From: Platynereis dumerilii
Taxonomy: Eukaryota > Annelida > Polychaeta > Phyllodocida > Nereididae
Assembly (NCBI GenBank): GCA_026936325.1
Contig: JAPTHN010000002.1
Span: 17,028,142 to 17,092,141, forward strand
Direction: 5' to 3'
Length of the DNA: 64,000 nucleotides
Shown here: piece after piece, positions 1 through 11,521 of the stretch
How positions within the stretch are numbered: position 1 is the stretch's first letter
Layout: each line of letters starts with the position of its first letter
Notes under the pieces: generated by a model
Seen by the model: the letters and a program-made list of their open reading frames with translations, nothing else
Told to the model about the DNA's origin: nothing
The model's database searches: none
Position numbers and translations under genes: made by a program

Positions 1-1045
1 GTCCTTCACCCATAAGACTTAGTGTGGGTTAGGGGAGAAGATTATTCTGAGCAAATTGTGTCTCATTCCGTTCACGCAGTCAGACGTTATAGCATTTATT
101 AAAGTTTTCGGGTGTGATTAGGTACATTTGCATGTTGCATTAAAACATGGACAAAACCTATGAAATCTCAAATGAAAATGACCTGGATATATTCCCATTA
201 TTAATTTCCATTAAGTTATGCCATATTCGGAAGCTTTCGTGCCTGCACTTGGAAGCAATCCGCTTTATTCTGCTCTATTGGAATACCATTGAATTTACCC
301 GAATTTTGACAAACAAAGCCTCTCTCGGACTAAAAGTAAGTCATATCATTAAAAAGATTGTTGTGTAGGTTACTTTATGCTATTAACTTCGTGCTGCAGG
401 AATTTCAGCCAGATTTTAGCTCATCAACCAAGTCAATAGGAAATCAAAAAAATTATGATTTATCACATCCTATTTGCAATGTTATTTCAATGGGAGTTCG
501 TAATCGGACATTTGACAAGTTTTTGAATTGCTCTGTATTCACGTACAAAGACCAGAATTGGCTGAAATCGGCACAGGACAAAGTCAATGGCACCAAATAA
601 AACTAGGAGGAGTGTTTTTGTTAAAATGACTTATTTCCAACTCAGGAGAGGCTTTGTTTATCGAATTTTAGCTAAATCCAATGGTATTCCAATTGAGCAG
701 AATAAAGTGGAATGCTTCCAAGTGCAGGCCTGAAAGCTTCCAAATATGTTGAAACTTCAATGAAATTAATACTAGGAATATATTCAGGCCATTATCATCC
801 AAGATGTTTTGATTTTCTGTCTATATTTGAATGCAACATGCTAATGTACCTAATAACTTGGCACACCCAAAACCTCTCATAAATGCCATAACTTCTTAAT
901 GTCTTAACAGAATGGGACAAAAGTAGCTTAGAATAATGTTCTACCCTAACCCACTCTTGTTGGTGAAGGAAATAAAAATATTCGAAATACTTTTGGAGAT
1001 ATGGCAAAAAACGATTGCTGCCTAATAACTTGGCACTCGGTGTAG
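1..1045. repeat. Large foldback (palindromic) element, left end at or beyond the window edge
   Basis: Bases about 3-330 are the diverged reverse complement of bases about 640-970. For example the GTGGGTTAGGG word near 25 pairs with CCCTAACCCAC near 943, and GTGCCTGCACTTGGAAGC-like sequence near 240 pairs with the matching word near 715. The loop is roughly 330-640. No coding sequence fits a transposase, so this is a non-autonomous foldback element. The word CCTAATAACTTGGCAC occurs at 849 and 1020. The right boundary is uncertain and the left boundary may lie outside the window. Confidence 0.7.
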
Positions 1046-1287
1046 TCACAAAAAGAAACCGGACATTTTATACAGCAATGGTGACACTGATAAACTCTGG
1101 CCCAAATTGCAACCCAATCCACAACATTGAAATACAGCTGCTGTAATACCATAGCAATCCTACCAAGGACAAAAAAAGCAACAAGTTTTAGGCAGCAAAA
1201 TATACTGCCATATGGTAAGTAAGTGAAACAGGTGATTTTTGCCATTGGGTCAATGTTAAACACCCTCAACAAACTTAGTTATGGAAA

Positions 1288-2075
1288 CGGGTGTCCCAAA
1301 AAAAGTGAAAGTCTGAAATTCATTGGGACTAAACTTAAAATGTGTTTTATAGCCCCTCTCTGACTCCCATGTAAAATTTCAGCTCATTTGAAGGTGTTTT
1401 AGATGTTGCTCAAGAGCCCCAAAGATAGATGAGGGTTTAACATTGAATTTTCATGCAAAAAATGGCTATTTTGCCAAATAGCTCATACCTTACTTGATTA
1501 TTCTGTAATTGGCAAATTTATACCATTTTACATGAAAAATTGACGTCAAGGCAAAGGACCTTTTTAATGAAGATTAATTGCAGTCTAATTTTTAATTTTA
1601 AACATGAGACAATCACGTATTGGTTCCATAGTGTGACAGAGACACAAGAGCATCAACCAATGTCTTACAATCAATTTGAGACAATTGAAACAATCTCAGA
1701 AGTTTTTTTTTTAAATCACAGAAAATCGCATAAATAAGTATATCCCATACATGTAGATTTCTCAATACCCAAGCAAGTTACAAAAATGAAATTGGTACCA
1801 CAGTGTGCAGAATAATTTATACATCTTTGTTTCAGCTATCCATGTGTTTGGGCGGACTGAAACTGATAATTTATGAGCTATTAGCTAAAATAGCCATTTT
1901 CACATGATAATTCAATGCTAAACCCCCATCTTTTTATGGGGATCTTGAGCAACATCTAAAACACCTTCAAATGAGCTGAAATTTTACATGGGGGTCAGAA
2001 AAGGGCTATAGGACACATTTAGAGGTTAGCCCCAATGAATTTCAGACTTTCACTTTTTTCTGGACATCCTAAATA
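1288..2075. repeat. Foldback MITE of about 0.8 kb
   Basis: The two ends are inverted copies. The AAGTGAAAGTCTGAAATTCA word near 1302 pairs with its complement near 2040. The stretch with GAGCTGAAATTTTACATG near 1972 pairs with CATGTAAAATTTCAGCTC near 1370. Arms are about 230 bp and the loop is roughly 1520-1880. No coding potential was recognised. Superfamily is not assigned because the target duplication is unclear. Confidence 0.7.
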
Positions 2076-3585
2076 AACGAGGAAGCAGGTAAATTCATTC
2101 TACGTGACAAATAAATATAGTGTCATAACCTCCCTTCTTTTTAAAATAGCATTGGCCTTGTTTTATTCTTGATCCCAGATGCAATTTGGTTGAGGATGTT
2201 TAATATTGAGTCGATGGCAGAACATCACCAATTTCACTTACAGGCAGCACTGCAACTTCAAACAGGTATCAACTTAGTTTTTGTACCGAGAGTCTGACAT
2301 GAGGCTTCATTTAGAGACTGATTAGAAATGATGGCGAATACAACAAGCAAAAAGTTCCATGCGTAATCGGCCATCATCCAAATTCGTTTTGAAATTTTTA
2401 ATTGTGCGTTATGTCTATCTTAAGGTGATACAGTAATGTGAATGTAATTATAAACTTCTTTTCGACTATTTGCAGTCAGTTTCTCTCTCAAATTCCTGTT
2501 TGATTGGCTCATCCACTCACTATTCTCAGCAGGCTGTCTCTGTTCGGGACTGACAAGTGGCAGCAGAATGCTGACAGTCCCTGGAAAATCGAATTGGGTC
2601 AATAATATTTTGATATGTTTTGGACAGATCACAAGATCAGGTCGCACAACAGCTGTCCATATTACTATGCCAAACTATTTTCACAAAGCATGGTTCCTGG
2701 CAAAGATCCAGTCCACTGCTTTGAATGAAAATGTTTGGAAATAATGAGACAAAAAGAAAGTTTTGAAACTTTAGCATAAACATGTGAAAGGGATGATTTT
2801 ACTCATCAGAAGTTTGATGGTATTCAATCTACTTATGCCATTTAGTGCATGGTAAATTGTGGTCAGAAAAGTGTCCAAAAAGAATGCTCTCTCACTTATT
2901 CAAGTGTCCATACAAAGCCAATGTTTTTGCTTTGTGATATCAAAAATGCTCATTTTGTATTATTCTGTTACTTTATGGACTTACAACAATATAATTTACA
3001 ATTTCATAAAAGCTGTGTAATACTCAACAAAATGTCTTGTCCATGCCAAAAGTGGCCCCCTCTATACTGGAATTATATGTGAGCTACAATGTATACATCC
3101 TCCATGATAAAAAATAGTTCCAATTTATTTTGGTATTTACAAGCTGTCTGCTTAAAATTGAAGCCAACCGAAGTCAGATTAGATTAGTTTTTGGAAATAG
3201 CCTAGACCATCACTAAATGATGGAACTGTCCTGGTTTCTTCCAGACACTGTCCGAGTTTCTTCCAGAGATTAAAATTCTGTTGCATTTGAATTGGGCCAT
3301 CTCCATGTTGTAACGGCCCCCAATTTCTACTCTAGCCCACTGCCTACGTATGCTGTACCATGGGTTTCAAAAACGGAATAACGTGCGATTATAACACTTG
3401 CATATTAAATTTTAATTATTTAAAAGGACAGGCCGTCTGTAGTAGATAAAATTGAGTTGCTCTTTTAGGTGCCCCAACATAAGTGGCAAAGTAGTTGATT
3501 ATTTCAGAAAATGCTGATGTGTTACATATTAACATATAAATAGATGTACCGGTTTGGTATACATTGTTTGAAATTTATGTTTCAG
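2076..3585. other. No recognisable gene or element
   Basis: AT-rich sequence with only short open frames. If the exon at 3586 is real, part of this stretch would be its upstream intron, but I could not identify an upstream exon here. Confidence 0.4.
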
Positions 3586-3767
3586 GATCTTTGCAGAGCC
3601 TGGCCCGGACCTGTAGTCCCATGGATTTTGGAGATGGCTGCCAAAAAGGATTTGACGCAAAGACCAAGAAAACGGTCTTCATGTGCTCCAGGTTCTGTTC
3701 AAAAGACAATTGCAATTCTGATTCGTCAACTTCGTTCCTTCTTGGCCTTATACGATATTTCCATTAA
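3586..3767 (+). CDS. Possible terminal exon of a Ly6/uPAR-like (three-finger) surface protein
   Basis: A good acceptor (ATTTATGTTTCAG) ends at 3585 and opens a 60-codon phase-1 frame to a stop at 3765. The translation is cysteine-rich and contains the run CSRFCSKDNCNSD. That is the closing Cys-x-x-x-Cys...Cys-Asn pattern of Ly6/uPAR (LU) domains. It is followed by a short hydrophobic stretch (TSFLLGLI) that could be a GPI-anchor signal. An ATTAAA word overlaps the stop. The upstream exons with the first LU cysteines were not found in the window, so this could be an orphan exon, a relic or chance. The frame, splice site and Cys spacing are seen; the family call is inference. Confidence 0.35.
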
Positions 3768-3929
3768 ACTTGAATATCAGATGTGCATCCAAAGTTGGTT
3801 TGTTGTTCTTGATTATGTGATACTTCACTCTGCTGTGGAAGTTGTTTTGCAATGAGAATTGAGAAACCCCTGTCTCGACAGCGCCCTCAACAAAAAGACA
3901 CTGTACCATTTTTACCTTCAGTGAACAAA

Positions 3930-4235
3930 GTTCAAAGAAGTTATTGTGATCACTTTGGTCAAATGTTGTCCGTCCGCTGGGCGTTCTGGCGGTTCGACGG
4001 TCGGGCTGTCGGGCAGATAGATCATTTCCGGGCTTTGCCCCTATTGCATGTACAGAGATGAAATTTGGTACACATAATATACATGGCCTATATGGTCTAG
4101 ATGTGGCTTTTGATGGTCTGAATGATGGATATTCTATACTCTTCCAAATATTGATCAAAATATAAAAAAATAATTTTTTTGTTTCTGGGCCAAGACTCGG
4201 CTGCAATTGCATGTACGTGGATGAAATGTTGTGTT
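3930..4235 (-). repeat. Dispersed repeat, reverse-orientation copy of the family at 37560-38060
   Basis: Words such as GGTCAAATGTTGTC, TAGATCATTTCCGGG, GATGAAATTTGGTACAC and CATGGCCTATATGGTC have reverse-complement counterparts around 37900-38050. The unit of roughly 150 bp contains a recurrent TGCATGTAC...GATGAAAT block seen at 4045 and 4206. It is non-coding and of unknown class. Confidence 0.55.
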
Positions 4236-4783
4236 ACATAGTGTTTCTCTCAAGAATGGTCATGGTCTAGTGCATGAGACTCGAGAATTTCTCGAGAAAT
4301 ATAGGACACTGTCCTTCCATAGGCACAATGATAAGAGATATTTAATCATGCAATGGATCACATGTTTTAGCTTTTCTGACATCTTCTGTAGTTTCAACGC
4401 TAACCTGTGTGTTTTGTTTACTGTACATAAATCACATCAAACATCCAGATATTATGAAATTTTACAACAGTTGTAAAAGTTCAACATCAGCATTTATCAG
4501 GTACCCAATGGGGATTAACATCAACAGATATTTTAAATTGAACCATGGAGCAAGCACACGATCCAGGTCCAATAAGTCGCAAGATTTTTGATGACAGAAA
4601 AAATAATTAATATTTTTTCCAGTACATGGCAGTTTAGTCTAGTTTCTGATGCTGATAGTTTCCCTCGGGATTAACATCAATTCAACTCCTGGACTTTACT
4701 GCCTCCTACTGGAATAACAGATACAGTGATTTTTTTTTTGTCATCACGTCTTATGACTTTCTCGACATGGATCATTGTGCTCT
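4236..4783. other. No recognisable feature
   Basis: Short open frames only. No splice-supported exon, RNA gene or inverted repeat was recognised. Confidence 0.4.
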
Positions 4784-6046
4784 TTAAGGATGGTTCAGAA
4801 TTTATGAAAAGGGGGGGGGGGTGGGAGTTTTGACTGAGGAGTACTTACTTTTCTTGTGTTTCTAGGAGGGGGTACTAATGTTTGACAACATGTCCAAGGG
4901 CGGACCGAAATTTTAACAAAACAACAATGTCAAAAGAAGCGCATGCTCTCAGTTTATCCTTGATTTTTTACCCGCAAAAGTCAGCGAATCTGTACGTGTG
5001 ACCGACCGTCCAAGATTACACGAATAACAGTAGGAGGAATGGGGACACAGTGAATCACTAGACACAGTGAATCTGACTATTTCTGGATGCTGAAACCATA
5101 AATTGTTAGAATTTGCAATCTACAGGGTTGCTGTTTTGTCCAGCATACTTATTCAAGCATGACATCCAAAATACCCCATGTTGTACTTGAGTTCTTGGGT
5201 AAAATATGATTTTGAGCACTAAATCATGATATTTTGGATTATGAAATTTTGCAATATAGTTCAGATTATCCAGGATTAACTGGCGTACTTATAACATGTG
5301 AAAGGAACATGCAATGCAAGTAATGCATTGGTATTTCAGAAGCACATGGTTGCCAGAGTGAATCAGTGCATTCAGTGATTCACTACAACCCACGTAAGAA
5401 TTAACAATAGTTCACATATATATAATAATAAACAACTGTATGTAAATACCCAACTGTCACATATGCAGAAAAATATACCTTGCCCTTCTGTTAGTCAATT
5501 AATTTTAAGTGTCAACAATCTCACAATAATGCTGTTTTATTTTGGTGTAATAAGTTGGTTAAAATGGCTGTTCAGGATCAGTTTTATTTGTTGTCTTTGC
5601 ACTAGACCGTTATATTTTAAACACTGATTCACTGTGCCCCGGGGTGCTGAATCACTGTGTCCTCGTATGTTGCCACAGTGAATCAATTTTTTTTTTCAAT
5701 TTTGGATTACAATAGAAAATGCTGAAGCATTGCAAATACTTTGATAAGTGTATAGGGGGCACATTAAACTTTAATTTAAGCCTAACATCCAGAATGTGGA
5801 TAAAAAACTTTTTGAGATATCTTAAAAGGAAACAAACATTGCCGATTTACTGTGTGCGTGTTCCCGCAATATGTGTGTATTGTTATGTACGTTGAGGGGG
5901 GGGGGGCGGGGGGGTACTAAAAATATGCATGAAACCTGAGGGTGTGGTACTAAAAATCCGCATGACACTCAACTGAAGGGGGGCATACATTTTTGATGGG
6001 ATGTTTTACTCTCAGCCCACTAGTCATAAATTCTGAATGGTCGCTT
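4784..6046. mobile_element. Non-autonomous TIR element with G-runs and an iterated GTGAATCA motif inside
   Basis: The word TTCAGAATTTATGA at 4794-4807 is mirrored by TCATAAATTCTGAA at 6024-6037, with partly matching outer bases. Just inside both ends lie runs of 10 or more G near 4811 and 5896, followed by a GTACTA word. The interior (about 5040-5690) carries ACAGTGAATCA or its complement at least six times (for example near 5047, 5066, 5358, 5622, 5650 and 5677). These may belong to a second element nested inside the first. No transposase was recognised. Boundaries are approximate because no clear target duplication was found. Confidence 0.5.
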
Positions 6047-6649
6047 GGAGTGTTGCCGATCGGTGATTTCCCAAAGAAGATGTCAACGAGATGGGTGAGT
6101 GCAGGCCTGCAAAAATCATATATTTTTCATAAACAATAGGAAACATTCATCCTCCTCAAGTAAAGTTGCACTTTCTCCATAATTACATTCTAAGAAATTG
6201 GACAAAATTGATTTTTTTTTTCAATATCAATTTTTTAGAGAACCATATAGAAGTTTTTGTATTGAGTATTTTTTCCAAAAAAACTATGGCATTAATGACC
6301 ATACAGCCAGACATTATCTTCATACATGTAAGTGGAATGATTTGGAGGAAACCAGCCATGGTTTTTTTGTTAGCCTTATTGTTTTAAGTGTACAACATTG
6401 AACACAGGTCTAATTAAATTTTTCAGTGTATGATTTACCACATTTAAAATGCTCGACTTCCTCATGATTGAGTCAGTTTTCAGGAAAATGTAAGCAATTT
6501 GTCTTTTACTTATCTAATCATTCATGATCAAACCATTTGGATCTTGTTTCCTTATTGACATCCACACAGTCAATTAACTTAAATTAAATTTAACAACTTC
6601 GACATTGCAAGACATAATCGAATTCCGTAAGGAAGTTTAGGATGCAGGC

Positions 6650-6659
6650 CTATATATAT
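6650..6659 (+). promoter_or_regulatory. TATA box of the secreted cationic-peptide gene
   Basis: The run TATATATATG lies about 85 bases upstream of the ATG at 6740. That spacing fits a TATA-driven promoter with a short 5' leader. It is the only TATA-like run close to the start. Assigned by position only. Confidence 0.5.
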
Positions 6660-6739
6660 GTGATCATATGTGAACAACAAGTCATCCGCAAGAAATCTGC
6701 CAGTCAGAGTTTGAGAGCCCACGAGAAGAAAGAGAAATC

Positions 6740-9700
6740 ATGCATTTCATCATTCTTGCGATTCTTGTCACGACAACCTCAGCTTTTGTGAGTATCTTTC
6801 AAAATGTTGTTTCTGCAGTACCTTTTGGATTTCCATAAAGATTTGGAAACATCATTTAAATATTATTGTTACAATTTGTCCCACATTATAATCGAGACAC
6901 TATACATATAGCCAATGTACGATGTTGCAGCATATCTCGAAAATAATCATTGATGAAACACAACTTTCAATAAAACCAACTTTTCATCAGGAGCAATATT
7001 CGCCTCAAGTTGAATATCTAAAATGTCATGCTAAGGAACTTCTTTCACACAGTTAACAAGAAAGACGCGTTTTGATTTCAGCCACAGTCGACTTTCAAAA
7101 ACCCAAGAATCAAGGATGGCAGCGCAATAGGTGACTCTGAAAAGGTGAGGCCTTTATCAATGCTCTTAGCTCTTTGTGTAAAGCGGCCCAAAACAATTTC
7201 AAACTTAACTTGGTCTTGTGTTGTGATGTCACAGGCTTAAAAATCGTTTTTGATTTGTTTGTGTCAATTATCATTTTCAAAATCAGAACATTCAGCACAT
7301 ACAATTACCATATCTGGCAGCATAGGTGTCAAAAAACAGATGCAATTGCTTCTTTAAGATATGCACCTAATAAGACGATTAGGAAACCAACAGGTAACTG
7401 TGAATGATTTGACAAGCCAATTTGCTAATTAAAAGGAAGAAAATTACTTTTCCAATGGACCACCAATCTGCAATGAGCTATAATGATGTTCAGAATACAA
7501 GAATAAACATAAACTTCTGGATGGCAACGCTGAAATCTACAATAATTTTATTCCGTACTTTCCATGCCAGTCCCTCGTCTTACCCTATGAAGGAATTGAA
7601 CGTATATATGTAACATTCTTAATAATATAACATTATTAATAATAAAAGACACAAGGCTACCAGACATTCAATATATGGGCAAGGCTTCGGTGTCATGACA
7701 TTTTTGGTTACATCATCAGATATCATGTTTTTGCTGATTTTAAGGGGTTTCTGATGTAACAACTTCCATGGTGTCAACTAACATGCAATGTCTTCCCTCC
7801 ATTTTATAATTTCATTGTGTTTTTAAGTGCATAGTATGTATGCGTACTGGGAAAATTGCAGTGAAAGTGTTCAGGTAGGTGGACATTCGTGGTGTCCTAC
7901 TGCTACTTTTGGGTATTATTATTTTTATGCTAGCTGTAAAATAGGCCCTATAATGCAGTTCTGGCAGGTTTTAGTTACTGAACAATCATGAGATGATAAT
8001 GAATGACTTTCCACAGCTCATTGGTGGTGATGTTGGTAATCAGAAAGAAATGAATTTTTACCCACTTTTCGTGTCTTTTCCGTTACATCATCAGTCACTG
8101 TCAATTGCTCCCAGATACCTTGGCACAATCCAAGCATGAACAAGTTCAGTTTTAGCACAATTAGCATGGAAATTAACTGGAGTGACTTAAAATGGGACAT
8201 ACTCCCTTCAATAATCAAAATAACCCTTTCATATAGTTGATGTTGTAACTAAGCCAAAATGTTACATCATAAGACGGATATCAATTTTTGATATAATTTC
8301 ATTCTCCAACATTTTACAAATAAATTTGAAGAAGTTTTGTGACATTTGATCATAATTGCTGACTTTTGATTTAGAATGGCTGTATTTTGCTAGACGAGTA
8401 AGAGCCAGGGAATCAAATTTGTTACTGCCCAAGTGGCTCTTTTCTTTGGTTACGTCATAAGATATTCTCATACTTTACGGTTTACAGTAGGTTTTTCTCA
8501 GTGCACACTATCAGACACTTTTCATTGTGTGCAAGAATCAATGAAGAAAGGACAAATTTACCGGATTTCTCTACTTTTGTTGGAAAATGTTAAATGTGGA
8601 TATTATAAAAACGCATTGAACGTTCAGTCTGTTACAATACTTTGGTGTCATGTTACATCATCAGATTAATATTCCTGTTTGTCTGTTATGGTCTGTTCCA
8701 ATGTCGTTCCGAATGAGGCACATAACAGAAATGGAAACAAGTATAGTGTATATCCGTTTTATCATTCATAAGTTAAATAACTTCCTTGATTTCTGGATAT
8801 TCTTTCTTATTATGTAACATGGACACAATTCCATGATTGGCTGTTTTGTGTCATGGTTACATCATAAGGAAATATTACCGTTTTCCTGGGAAGACTACAC
8901 TTCCGGGAAGTAGTTAATTTTTCTAAGAGACGAGTTATGAGATTGATATCTGGCATAGCTTTTTCATAAAGCTCCTGGAGGCAGATACAGCTGAAATGTC
9001 TTTTATAAATTTTCTTATGAGGTAACAAAGGCACCACAAACCAGGTTATGATCTACAGATTCTTCTTTGAGCATCATTGCCACAGCTAAATTATGATATA
9101 AGTTTTAAAATCAAAGCTCATCCCAATGCGGTACATGTCTTTTATTATCTGGACAAAATTCAGGCAGTTTCGATGGATTGTTTCTTTTAAAAAACTAATT
9201 TTGCGTTATACTTTCTGTGCTGATGATGTAACTTAGACACAAACATTTTAAAATTGAAAATTAACCATGATGCTGTGACAGTAAAAAGTCTGTTTCAAAA
9301 TAGAAAATATCTGCAGGTGCTACTTTAATCAAAAACAGCAGTAGCAAGTCATATTCAGTCCTAGATGAAGACACAGAAGCAAAATAAAATGGGTTTCGTG
9401 TCCTCGTTACGCTTTGCAACTTCTAACCTTCTTATACAGAAGGATAATACAGTTTTAATCAAACTTGGATGTTGCTTTCGTAAAAACTCCCATACCCTAT
9501 CAATTCAGACGCTAATTTGTAATATTAAAATGGTATTTATACTAAAAAATATATGGCTTTAAGTTGAAATTTGTGTCTTCGTTACATCATACAAAAATTT
9601 TGCTAAATTTTGATTTTACTTCTCTTCCAATACATGTTCAGCCAAAGTGACGATGTGAAAAAATGCCCAATTCTATAATTATTGGCATCATGCAAAAACA

Positions 9701-11521
9701 AAATTGATATTTGCTACTTTAGATTGCAAAAATGTTGAATTTTGAGGTCTTATGATGTAACCAAAAATGTCATGACACCGAAGCCTTGCCCATATGCCTG
9801 AAAGTTCATTGTAAAAATTAATAGTTAGTTTTCCTTATTTAGCAGGGAAAGCTGACAATTCCGCAAAGTTACCTTCGCAATCTCGCCCAAAATGATGACA
9901 ATCAGCGCCAAGCAGAAGTAAGTATTGATGTTTACATTCACGAAAATTTGAAACCTCTTACTGTTTAAATTGTACATTCCGTAGCTTTAAAATAATTCAC
10001 AGCCAAGTTTTGAATAGTACATAAAAGATGAATGTTGAATAATACTATCATTGGATACTCTGAGTAACCTGTTCCTGAATGTAAATTTCCACTTTAGCCA
10101 AATTTGCCAAACGATAAATTAAACCTCTTCCAGGCAATCTTACAGCTTGTAAACTTGATATGCAAAAAATGAGTGTTGCTTTACTTAGATTTTGAAGTGT
10201 CATCTTCTCTACATTCAACATGGGAAACATATAGAGGCTTTTTAATTAGTCATGATCAAGAGAAGGCCATTTGATTGTCATAACTGATTTCAGAGAAGAA
10301 AAAAAAGATGCATAATCCCTGTCACCAACAAGCGAGACTAGTCTCCTTACATCGAATTAACATTGAAAGTATTGAGTATAACCACGACAAATGATCAGTA
10401 TGCTGATTCGAGAAGTGCCATTTTCACAGTGCAACTTTCCACTGAGTTTACATATCAAGTTTACAGGCTGTAATATCACATACAGTTTTCTGTACCAATT
10501 TTGAGATGAATCTTTTGATTAAAGAATTACACTCTATTTATAGTGACGAATAAATATTATTTTAAATGGTGCAACTTGCATCACTGAAGGCACCACACAT
10601 CATGATGGTCTTGCATGTATCTTGCGAATGGTCCTGTGCATTCTGATTTTTCAGGCACTGCTTTTCGACACGTTGAGGGGAGCTGACCACGACTCAAAAG
10701 ATATTGGTCACAACCTGGCAACAAGGGGCTTGTTCTCATGGATTCGTAATAAAGTGAGCAAGATCAAACATTTGCTCCGTCCGCACAAAAAACAATGGAG
10801 GAAACCAGGTTGGCAGTCCGTAAGAGGATACAATAACAAGGGAACATTCGGGAAGCAAGGCAGAAAACCGGGAGGCCAGGGCAACAAATACAGGAGCACA
10901 TTCAAACCAAGGGTCACTGCTGCTCCTGCAATGAATCAACCAAACGGAGAGATTTCACCAGACACTGGTCTTGGGTTCGCAGGGAGTGCGATCGAGGCAG
11001 TGCCAGCAGGAATGGATGTCTATCAAGCGCTATCTGGAAATGTATGTTAAGAAACTTTTTTTTTAGACCACAAATATACACATGCCGGGTGTAGGCCTGC
11101 AAAAGTATTTTCAGACCTACAGGTTCTACAGTGTACTTCCAGTGTGAACCGATAATGCACTCCTTTAAGATACTTTAATAGTTGTAACTTGCATATTGTT
11201 ATCCACATAATCCGTTGAGGAATTTGACGTAAAATATGATCGAAGTTTTATTTTCAGAGTTGATCGTATTTTACCAATTGTTCTTGAATATAACACATGT
11301 AATAGAAAACATTGACTATTTTAAATTACATTGACAATTTTAAATAACATTGTTTTGAATTACAGTCTGACCATCCGGAAGAGGCTGAATATCAAAATGA
11401 GGCTGATTATCAAAACGAGGCTGATTATCAAAACGAGGCTGACTATCAAAACGAGGCTAATGATGCACAGGAGGCAGAAAAAAGAGAATACGACAACGAA
11501 GTGGGGGATGAGGAAGTGTGA
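6740..11521 (+). CDS. Secreted antimicrobial-peptide-like precursor, five exons, 241 aa
   Basis: The exons are 6740-6787, 7082-7144, 9846-9917, 10655-11041 and 11366-11521. All have GT-AG borders and all introns are phase 0. Residues 1-15 form a signal peptide (MHFIILAILVTTTSA). Exons 2-3 encode a propiece. Exon 4 holds the core: after Arg85 a cationic amphipathic helix starts (GLFSWIRNKVSKIKHLLR, residues 86-103), followed by a Trp-, Lys-, Arg- and Gly-rich stretch to about 148. Exon 5 is acidic, with four ADYQNE-like repeats and a Lys-Arg site at AEKR. No cysteine occurs. A signal, propiece, basic helix and acidic tail is the layout of animal helical antimicrobial precursors (tunicate styelins and clavanins, sea urchin centrocins). 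I recognise no specific family. An adhesive or matrix protein is the alternative. The exon structure is strong; the function is inferred. Confidence 0.72.
7677..9791. mobile_element. 2.1-kb non-autonomous TIR transposon in intron 2 of the peptide gene
   Basis: Near-perfect inverted repeats of about 47 bp close both ends (7677-7723 and 9745-9791). They begin GGGCAAGGCTTCGGTGTCAT and are flanked by ATAT on each side, giving a 4-bp (or AT) target duplication. The inner part of the TIR, GTTACATCATCAGA, recurs inside on both strands with small changes near 8083, 8263, 8447, 8649, 8855, 9013, 9222 and 9578. No transposase frame was found. The iterated motif could be a transposase-binding site; this is inference. 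Confidence 0.8.
10236..10560. repeat. Old copy of a MITE family also present near 22.3 kb and 53.5 kb
   Basis: It shares short words with the MITE at 22262-22532 and with the sequence around 50850-53600. Shared words include GTGCCATTTTCACAGTGCAA-like sequence near 10417, GAGACTAGTCTCC near 10335, and the word ACAGGCTGTAAT near 10463 that recurs near 53563. The ends are eroded and no target duplication was seen. It lies in intron 3 of the peptide gene. Confidence 0.4.
11398..11458 (+). repeat. 18-bp coding tandem repeat in exon 5 of the peptide gene
   Basis: Four near-identical 18-bp units of the type GAGGCTGATTATCAAAAC encode EADYQN repeats. They make the C-terminal exon strongly acidic. Unit number could vary between alleles because the copies are almost identical. 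Confidence 0.85.

Noticed and set aside
3748-4212. 154-aa minus-strand open frame
   Set aside because: Mostly within a dispersed non-coding repeat that also occurs at 37560-38060; no domain or conserved frame in the other copy.
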